Below, one piece after another: positions 13,649-20,193 of a stretch of 20,193 bases of DNA (the first letter of the stretch is position 1; each line of letters begins with the position of its first letter). Source of the DNA: a virus; the IMG/VR virus record IMGVR_UViG_3300035701_000369, positions 1 through 20,193 of that record; one strand, 5' to 3'. The translations under genes and the position numbers were made by a program. The notes beneath the pieces were generated by a model. That model ran no database searches. It was given only the letters and a program-made list of their open reading frames with translations, and was not told the origin of the DNA.

Positions 13649-13656
13649 TATTTATA
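13649..13656 (+). promoter_or_regulatory. Candidate TATTTATA promoter element
   Basis: TATTTATA lies 14 bases before the ATG at 13663 in a 54-base gap, the largest gap inside the structural module. It matches the box at 470-477. The distance to the start is short, so any transcript would have almost no leader. An AT-rich chance match is possible. Confidence 0.25.
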
Positions 13657-13662
13657 TATAAG

Positions 13663-16600
13663 ATGATACAAAAGCATAGAATATACACTAATATAGGGAA
13701 AGACCAGAAAGTTAATGTCGAAATCAACCAGGACTGGGATTTGATGGAGATTCTTAGCCTAAAATTCTCACAAAAAGATATTTTTCCATCGGGAAGTTGT
13801 TCAGAATATGGTGTTGTAGTTGGCCGCATATCTGCAAATAATGGTTTTGGTGTTCCCAACGCTAAAGTTTCAATTTTTGTTCCACAATCTGATCTTGATG
13901 TAAATGATCCCATCATTTCAAAATTATATCCATATACAACTGTAAGTGATAAAGACGAAAATGGATATCGTTATAATTTATTGCCGGCAAGACAACAACA
14001 TTCTGGGCATGTACCAACAGGAACATTCTTTGATCAGGAAGATATATTAACAAGAGAAGAGATTCTTGAGGTATTCGAAACATATTACAAATATACCGTT
14101 AAAACAAATAGTGCTGGTGATTATATGATTTGGGGAGTCCCAATTGGAACACAAAATTTACATATTGATATTGATTTATCCGACATCGGATGTTTTTCAC
14201 TTAGGCCATATGATTTTATTAGAAAAGGCGTTGGGTTAGATGAGTTTGAAAGATATTATGCGTTTAAATCGAGTAGTGATATTGATGGATTGCCGCAGAT
14301 TGTTTCATATGACCAAACAATAAACGTTTATCCGTTTTGGGGTAACGAAGAACTATGTGAAATAGGAATAACAAGATCGGATTTTGATTTAATAAATAAG
14401 GGAATTAAAATAGAGCCAATATCCTTAATTTTATTATCGTCAGTAACCGATGATAATAGTGATGCTGTTAAAAGAAACGGAAAAATCAGAAAAAATACAG
14501 GATATAAGTGTAATCTACAAACAGCAACAGGAAAAGTGGAATGCGTTCGTTATACTGGTCGTAAAGTTTTTGCATCCGATGGAATAACCAAATATCCCGA
14601 ATTAGAGTATTTTAATATTAGTGAAGTAATTGACCAAGATGGTATTATGATGGGCGTTCTACCAATGAATATAGATTATTATTACACGAATGAACTTGGC
14701 GAACTAGAAATAACAAATGACCCAAATAAAGGCATTGCAACATCAGTTGTTGCTAGATTTAGATTTAGTCTAGACATTGATGGCCGTAAAACAACAGCAG
14801 CAAAATATCTCGTACCAAATATTAGAGAATTTAATCCAAATTCTGATGGAACAGCACACGGATATTCTGATGGTATAGAATATAATGAAGGAATGTTGGC
14901 AACATATCAATTCTCAGATGTGTTTGAAGATTATATAACTATAACGCCACCAATTAGCGGATTAACAAGTTCTACAAATTATGGGTCAGTGGAAAAAGCA
15001 GATAAAACTGCATTAATGTTAGGAACAAACAATGATAACATACCCGAAGACTATTTTTATAAATTCATTTATGGTAAAGTTTATACGGTATCATCTTTTC
15101 AAGGATCACATTTTGAGGGAACTAGACGAGACGCGTTTTTGGGTATTAAACAGATAAGACCAACAGCAGATGAGGATTGTGCTTCTAAAGCGAATTATTT
15201 TCCAACAAATTTTGGGTATAGAAATAGAACAAAATTTATGTTAATAGTGAGCCAAGTATTATTATTTATTCAATATATTTTTGCAATTATTTTAAATAAA
15301 TTTGCGGAATTAATTGGTAAGTTTGTTTATGGAGCGTCTAGAGTTTTTTATAATATACATATTCGTAACTGGAGGCCATTTAGAAGGTTTTCACAACAAT
15401 TAGAAGATCTTGCGTATAGAATACAAGATAGATTTACGCAACAACTTCCATTAACGATTTATCCTGACTGTGAAGAATGTACGACTTCAGATGAAGCAAT
15501 ACTATCAGACACATCTTTTGCTGATTCGTATTGTAGAATTGGTGAAGTTAAATTAGGTGTCATAATAAAGCCTCTTAATATTGGTGTTTGGCTCAATGTT
15601 GAGAACACGTCAACTGATTTTCGTGGCGCCGTAGGTGACCCAACTTTTTTAACTGGCACGACAGAGGCAAATAATTTATTTCCTGGTGAAACGGCAAGAG
15701 ATGATGAAGGAATATGTTCAGGATCAACAATTTTATTATATTCAGATTTAATTGGAATGTCTTCTGTTACGACAGTAATAGATGGAATATCGGTACCAAG
15801 ATATGTGGCGGAAGGGTATGGGTGGATTACACCAGGATTCTCAGGAGTTACGAATGTAACTGAATTTGTGGCACAATTTGCAGGCGGAGACGATTTTGAA
15901 AATGTAAGTTTCTCCCCATATAATTCAACGATAGCAATAGATAGAAGTTGGGAACAATTTTCTGAATTGACAGGTATCGATGTTGCTCATGATGATTATT
16001 CAACTTTACTTGACGAAACATATGTCGTTTTAAGAATATATGACAGGGGATTACCAAAAGAAACACCGCCGACAGAAGAAGAGTCATTAGTTCCAGAGGA
16101 AGGATGTGATAAATATGATAAAACATATAATGAGAGTATATCGGTTAGTTATTTATGGAGTACAGGGGGAACATATGGTAGTACCTATTTACCTATTAAC
16201 CCAGTTAATGGAATATATCCTTTAGATGCGCCCGGATTCATGGAATCCTTAACAGAAACATATCCACATATTAATTTATTATCAACAGTTATCGCTAAAT
16301 CTTATAGTGCTTTGAGGATGCCTCGTTATAAGAATTTTAGTAGAATTGGGCAAGCATATTATGATAGAAAAACAAAATCGGGATATTCAGAATTTAGAGA
16401 CGGTATTTTTACAATAATTCCAATAATAAAAGGTAAAAGCGTTAATACAACAGCAATACAAGAGTGGTATAGAAGAAAAAGAGTCGGATTATTTTTTTGT
16501 GGCGGAGTTCTTAATTACTCATTTATTGATAACTGGTTGAACGGTATATTATATTTTTTTAAATTTGATAAAAGATTGCGATGGGACAATGAGGAAGTGT

Positions 16601-18318
16601 ATGATCTAAATCAACGAAGATCTAGATTTCCAAGAGAACTTGTATTTTTTAATATATTAGATAAGAATTTTTATTATAGATGCACGCCATATCAACTATT
16701 ATTAGGATTTACTGGACAGTATTATTCAGATTCAGTTAGTGAAATTTTACATCCCACAACATTTTATGACGTCGGAGTTAGAGATGAATTTTTATCCGAA
16801 ATATGTTATGATCCAATGGTTGATCCAAGTTGTTCGGTAGTTAGAGATATTGGGCCAACATCTTATCAGGATGTGGCAAATATTCTTGAATATGCTATAA
16901 ATTATAGAATGGATATCAGTAATACAAAATTTGATGTTGATGATTTTTTTACTGGCGTATCACCTATCGATAATATAACCAGAATAAAAGTTCTAGACGG
17001 TGATATTATGCAATTAATGTCCATTAATTGTGAAGCGGGAATCGAGGCATTTGATTTGGATACTCCATATTATGATATGTATAACGGAGAATTGATGGAT
17101 CCGGAAGATCCTCGATTTGGATCGTTTTTTAGAATTGGCGTCTCGCCTAATTTTTCATATGGGCCGGTTACAATAGATTTAAAATTAGATAATAACGGGG
17201 CACTTATAAGATCATGTTTAAATAATCGACTAGGTGATTATTCTCAAATAGTACCATTTTACCTATGGAATAAAGGGGCAGAAGGGTTTGGTAGATACGA
17301 TGATAACTATTCAGATCAACAAATGTGGGATAAAACCGCAATTGCATCCATGAGATTTCAAAGGTTATTCTCAATAAGTGGAATAACATCAACTATTACA
17401 AATTATCTGATGCCTGATGGTGAAGAAGAGTATTTGTTAAAACCAATGACAATTACACATGACACTTTTGCCTTTACCGGGAATACTGAGGATATGCTAG
17501 AAAGATTTGAGGTAATTAGTTATGTGGCTCCAGATACCGCTCAAGATGGAGCAATACAATATATTGAGGGAGATTTGTGGCTACAAGTAACATCAGGAAC
17601 AACGAAAGACCCAATTTTGGGCATAATATATGTTGTGGTTAATAAAACATGGGTTGAACAAGATCCAGATCCGTTGGTATTTCAATATCATAATGGGTAT
17701 AGGGAAATGTTTGTACCACAAACAGCGTTGAATTATGCTGATATTCGTCAGGTTTTATCAACGCCATTTTTATTTTATTTTGGATTAAGGCCAGAAAAAA
17801 CGGCGTTAGATTTATTAATAAAATATTTTGGACCTAAAGGCGCGTTCACGACACCAACACCAATTCCGTTAACTGAAATAACACCAACACCGACACCACC
17901 TCCAAGCCCAAGTCCAACGCCGTCAATTACTGTAACGCCGGGATTATCTCCAACACCAAGTAGGACGCCAGCGCCAAGTTCGTCAACGCCAGGTTCATAT
18001 CCATTAATAAATGTTTTTAACAATAATACTCATAATATTAGAATTACGGGCGTTAAAGTTGGTGGTTCAGTAGCTACTTTATCGTCATCATCATATAATA
18101 TACCGATATGTGAAGGATACGGACATTCTCCAAAAGGAAGTGGAACGTGGGACATAACTGTTTCTGTGAATTCAACAGGAGGGTGTTCAGTATGGATACA
18201 GGGAAGCGATACTAACTATTATTGTTCGTATGTTAGTGGTTTAACAGTAATAGTAACAGGAGTTCCAATGGATAATATAACCGATGTAAACATATATCTT
18301 CAAGATGGGGGTTGTTAA
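13663..18318 (+). CDS. Large baseplate/tail virion protein with C-terminal appended domain
   Basis: A 1551-residue protein directly after gp6, where T4 has gp7 (1032 residues), so a wedge or peripheral baseplate role is likely, although I see no direct gp7 similarity. Near the N-terminus, EYGVVVGRISANNGFGVPNA with VSDKDENGYRYNLLP (about 48-108) looks like a carboxypeptidase-regulatory/Ig-like beta domain, split by loops. Residues 525-547 (FMLIVSQVLLFIQYIFAIIL and following) are strongly hydrophobic, like a membrane helix, which is odd in a baseplate protein. A cysteine cluster follows (PDCEEC, C603 and C606; SYCRIG). The middle is rich in Tyr, Asp and Asn. Residues about 1395-1445 form a Pro/Thr/Ser linker (TPTPTPPPSPSPTPS), then a domain of about 105 residues with four cysteines (PICEGYG, GGCSVW, YYCSYV, final GGC). 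That tip may bind receptors or glycans; this is inference. Its stop is followed at once by the next gene. Confidence 0.75.
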   Translation: MIQKHRIYTNIGKDQKVNVEINQDWDLMEILSLKFSQKDIFPSGSCSEYGVVVGRISANNGFGVPNAKVSIFVPQSDLDVNDPIISKLYPYTTVSDKDENGYRYNLLPARQQHSGHVPTGTFFDQEDILTREEILEVFETYYKYTVKTNSAGDYMIWGVPIGTQNLHIDIDLSDIGCFSLRPYDFIRKGVGLDEFERYYAFKSSSDIDGLPQIVSYDQTINVYPFWGNEELCEIGITRSDFDLINKGIKIEPISLILLSSVTDDNSDAVKRNGKIRKNTGYKCNLQTATGKVECVRYTGRKVFASDGITKYPELEYFNISEVIDQDGIMMGVLPMNIDYYYTNELGELEITNDPNKGIATSVVARFRFSLDIDGRKTTAAKYLVPNIREFNPNSDGTAHGYSDGIEYNEGMLATYQFSDVFEDYITITPPISGLTSSTNYGSVEKADKTALMLGTNNDNIPEDYFYKFIYGKVYTVSSFQGSHFEGTRRDAFLGIKQIRPTADEDCASKANYFPTNFGYRNRTKFMLIVSQVLLFIQYIFAIILNKFAELIGKFVYGASRVFYNIHIRNWRPFRRFSQQLEDLAYRIQDRFTQQLPLTIYPDCEECTTSDEAILSDTSFADSYCRIGEVKLGVIIKPLNIGVWLNVENTSTDFRGAVGDPTFLTGTTEANNLFPGETARDDEGICSGSTILLYSDLIGMSSVTTVIDGISVPRYVAEGYGWITPGFSGVTNVTEFVAQFAGGDDFENVSFSPYNSTIAIDRSWEQFSELTGIDVAHDDYSTLLDETYVVLRIYDRGLPKETPPTEEESLVPEEGCDKYDKTYNESISVSYLWSTGGTYGSTYLPINPVNGIYPLDAPGFMESLTETYPHINLLSTVIAKSYSALRMPRYKNFSRIGQAYYDRKTKSGYSEFRDGIFTIIPIIKGKSVNTTAIQEWYRRKRVGLFFCGGVLNYSFIDNWLNGILYFFKFDKRLRWDNEEVYDLNQRRSRFPRELVFFNILDKNFYYRCTPYQLLLGFTGQYYSDSVSEILHPTTFYDVGVRDEFLSEICYDPMVDPSCSVVRDIGPTSYQDVANILEYAINYRMDISNTKFDVDDFFTGVSPIDNITRIKVLDGDIMQLMSINCEAGIEAFDLDTPYYDMYNGELMDPEDPRFGSFFRIGVSPNFSYGPVTIDLKLDNNGALIRSCLNNRLGDYSQIVPFYLWNKGAEGFGRYDDNYSDQQMWDKTAIASMRFQRLFSISGITSTITNYLMPDGEEEYLLKPMTITHDTFAFTGNTEDMLERFEVISYVAPDTAQDGAIQYIEGDLWLQVTSGTTKDPILGIIYVVVNKTWVEQDPDPLVFQYHNGYREMFVPQTALNYADIRQVLSTPFLFYFGLRPEKTALDLLIKYFGPKGAFTTPTPIPLTEITPTPTPPPSPSPTPSITVTPGLSPTPSRTPAPSSSTPGSYPLINVFNNNTHNIRITGVKVGGSVATLSSSSYNIPICEGYGHSPKGSGTWDITVSVNSTGGCSVWIQGSDTNYYCSYVSGLTVIVTGVPMDNITDVNIYLQDGGC

Positions 18319-18324
18319 TTGAAT

Positions 18325-20085
18325 ATGGAAAAGAAACAAATCATATTGCCAACATTAAGATATGAAGGAGCGCCTGCGGTAGATACTCAGATACGCGTTG
18401 GATTTGAAGAACAACAATCGTTATTAAGAACGGATGACAGAGATATTGTCTTGAATTTAGCGGAACAATTTGCAACTGAGAGATCTAATTCTAAAAGATA
18501 TAAATTTTATGGTAAAATGAAAATGATTTTCAGAAATTTATATTTTGGGATGACCGATTATGATTATCTGAAAGAAAGATTATATATATTAAGCGATGGA
18601 ACAAACGGGGATTTTCGTGGATATATGCCATATGATGAATTTGCATTTTTAAGGAATGACATATATCGCGAAACCATAGAACCAATATCAGTTGGAACTA
18701 CAGGAAGTACAATAGGTTCTATGGATGCATTTAGCGGATTTACTCTTATCACATCAGGACATACAACACATCAACTCATTACTGCACTTAATGCTCCGTA
18801 TTTTAATTGGAATCTTTATTTGAGTTATGTATATACTGGTAATACCACATTTCCAATGAAATACACATTAACGGGTGAGACAAAAACAGAAGGTGATAAT
18901 TTATTAAATTTTGTTAGTGGCGATGGAATACCATTTAGAGTTCAAACGGGGACAACTGAATATATGCTTACCAGCCCAGTACATCATGGAATTAGTCAGG
19001 GCGAATATGTAATAATAAATTCAGTCCCATATTATGTTAATTCTATTGGAAATGAAATTTACGATTCAGAATATCATGTTATTAATATATCAGCTTCTCA
19101 ATTATCAGGAGGGACATTAAATTCATTAGTTAATGGCAAGAGGTGTACAGACATTAATGATATTGATAATTCCACATCACAATATTATGTTCATCAACAC
19201 AAAATTTTAACATCAACAGATGATTACATTTTAGATAAAGTTGGATTTGAATCACCGATATGGCAAGATGAGAAAAAACTATTATTTGAAAATAGCGCCG
19301 GGGTTGACGATTATGTCGCTGAGAGGAATAGAATGGAAGCTGTCTTATTTGATTTTAAAGAACCATTTATATTAACAGGAATAACCAATAATTTAGGATA
19401 TACTCCAACAGACTTATACGTAACCATGGTTTTCAGAAACGGTAATGGATTTTTTGACTATCCGCCAAAGGTTGGGTATTCGTTCCATTTTCATGATTTA
19501 TGGGTTGATGATTATTTTAGCGGAACAACATCAAATGAAACAGGATTATTAGGAGATACATTTGTTATAAGTGGAATTACTTTTACATCAGGGAGAACAA
19601 TGTCCGAAGGAGATATATTATATGGAGCATTTGTTGAATATCATCCTAAAGAAATGAAAGAAAGGATAATTTCTGAAGCATTTCATAAAATGATAGCCAA
19701 TGTGGATGTTTTCAATCATGGGCAAACGATGAGTAGTACATATTCTGGAGTATCAATAGATAATCAAGTGGGATTATATTATCAACCTCATTATAGATAT
19801 AAAATGAGAGAATTATCTCCTTATACTGAGACATTTAATACCAATAAAATTGATAACTTGCCCGAAAATGCCCGATATTTTCCCAACGAAAAATTATGGA
19901 GATGGAGAGATTTATATGATGATGGATATATTGATACAGACGGATATGGAACCGATTATCCATATTTAAATGATATACACTATATTCATAAAGATATTAA
20001 TTTCTATTTAAGAAACGAACAAGTATACACTAATAAGAAAGATGGAATTGCCAGCTTTTATATAAAAGACCCAACTAAATGTTAA
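18325..20085 (+). CDS. Probable virion/baseplate protein of unknown family
   Basis: A 586-residue protein. A TTG six bases upstream (18319) directly abuts the previous stop, but the ATG at 18325 (MEKKQIILPTLRYEGAP) is the more likely start; either gives nearly the same protein. It is rich in aromatic, Gly, Thr and Asn residues with many short beta-like strands, like tail and baseplate proteins. Features include HHGISQGEYVIINSVPYYV (about 220-238), a helical stretch KEMKERIISEAFHKMIANVD, and a conserved-looking C-terminus with ENARYFPNEKLWRWRDLYDD, HYIHKDINFYLRNEQVY and KDPTKC. No enzyme motif or membrane segment is seen. It follows the large baseplate-region protein where T4 has gp8, but its length (gp8 is 334) and sequence do not let me assign it. 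Its stop overlaps the next ATG by one base. Confidence 0.7.
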   Translation: MEKKQIILPTLRYEGAPAVDTQIRVGFEEQQSLLRTDDRDIVLNLAEQFATERSNSKRYKFYGKMKMIFRNLYFGMTDYDYLKERLYILSDGTNGDFRGYMPYDEFAFLRNDIYRETIEPISVGTTGSTIGSMDAFSGFTLITSGHTTHQLITALNAPYFNWNLYLSYVYTGNTTFPMKYTLTGETKTEGDNLLNFVSGDGIPFRVQTGTTEYMLTSPVHHGISQGEYVIINSVPYYVNSIGNEIYDSEYHVINISASQLSGGTLNSLVNGKRCTDINDIDNSTSQYYVHQHKILTSTDDYILDKVGFESPIWQDEKKLLFENSAGVDDYVAERNRMEAVLFDFKEPFILTGITNNLGYTPTDLYVTMVFRNGNGFFDYPPKVGYSFHFHDLWVDDYFSGTTSNETGLLGDTFVISGITFTSGRTMSEGDILYGAFVEYHPKEMKERIISEAFHKMIANVDVFNHGQTMSSTYSGVSIDNQVGLYYQPHYRYKMRELSPYTETFNTNKIDNLPENARYFPNEKLWRWRDLYDDGYIDTDGYGTDYPYLNDIHYIHKDINFYLRNEQVYTNKKDGIASFYIKDPTKC

Positions 20086-20193
20086 TGAAAATATTAAGAA
20101 ACGATTTAGATCAAAATATTATATTAAATACTGAAACCGATTTCAAAACAGATTTGGGATGGGAAGAATCTTTTCAAGAATTTGAACAAGATA
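20085..20193 (+). CDS. Start of the next structural-module gene (truncated by window)
   Basis: An ATG at 20085-20087 overlaps the preceding stop by one base (TAATG, as at gp25/kinase), and the frame stays open for 36 codons to the window edge. The visible residues begin MKILRNDLDQNIILNTETDF and continue with KTDLGWEESFQEFEQD. They are hydrophilic and acidic, without a signal peptide. The tight overlap marks it as a translationally coupled member of the same operon, probably another virion part. Too little is visible to name it. Confidence 0.7.
   Translation, partial: MKILRNDLDQNIILNTETDFKTDLGWEESFQEFEQD

Noticed and set aside
17775-18023. Minus-strand frame of 82 codons rich in Gly/Val
   Set aside because: It is the complement of the Pro/Thr linker codons in the large virion gene; the repeats give a Gly/Val-rich pattern by construction.
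18319-18324. TTG start for the 586-residue virion protein
   Set aside because: An ATG follows two codons later, and rare starts are not otherwise needed here; the difference is only two residues.
1-20193. tRNA genes, CRISPR arrays, insertion sequences, inteins and group I introns
   Set aside because: No cloverleaf, regular repeat-spacer pattern, transposase or split-gene pattern was seen; the RNR and helicase are uninterrupted.

Overview
The window looks like part of a large tailed-phage genome of the T4-like (contractile tail) type. It is AT-rich, every gene lies on the + strand, and genes are tightly packed with several stop/start overlaps. Families recognisable by motif are a gp32-like ssDNA-binding protein, a UvsX/RecA-like recombinase, a FEN/T4 RNase H-like 5' nuclease, a DnaB/gp41-like helicase, a B12-dependent (class II) ribonucleotide reductase, and the baseplate wedge proteins gp25 and gp6. 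A Bacteroidota host is inferred from three things: no Shine-Dalgarno sequences (starts have A-rich leaders instead), a promoter resembling the Bacteroidota TTG-N19-TAnnTTTG pattern, and a secreted protein whose signal peptide ends in the Bacteroidota-style GFSQ-S. No tRNA, IS element, integrase or CRISPR array was seen.

Region 1 (1-1374) holds the end of an unrecognised gene open to the left edge, a 65-aa acidic protein, and a proline-rich/coiled-coil protein of probable virion type. A clear intrinsic terminator closes it, followed by a duplicated promoter-like block (1388-1506).

Region 2 (1545-9832) is the replication, recombination and nucleotide module: gp32-like SSB, UvsX-like recombinase, a small predicted outer-membrane barrel, a 5' nuclease, an internally duplicated protein of unknown role, a replicative helicase with a long C-terminal extension, and NrdJ. 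It ends at a strong intrinsic terminator (9862-9894).

Region 3 (9929-20193) is a late structural module. It has an acidic probable virion protein, gp25, a protein-kinase-like protein, gp6, a 1551-aa virion protein with a Pro/Thr linker and a cysteine-containing C-terminal domain, a 586-aa virion protein, and the start of one more gene. Spacing is tight, suggesting one or two transcripts.

The most interesting items are: the kinase-like protein with a DYG motif and a T4-capsid-targeting-like N-terminus between gp25 and gp6; the gp32-like protein that lacks zinc ligands and ends in a bacterial SSB-type DDDADLPF tip; the seven-unit ATAA repeat directly before the outer-membrane gene; and the Pro/Thr-linked C-terminal domain of the large baseplate-region protein. 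Family calls were made by eye from motifs; no database search was run.
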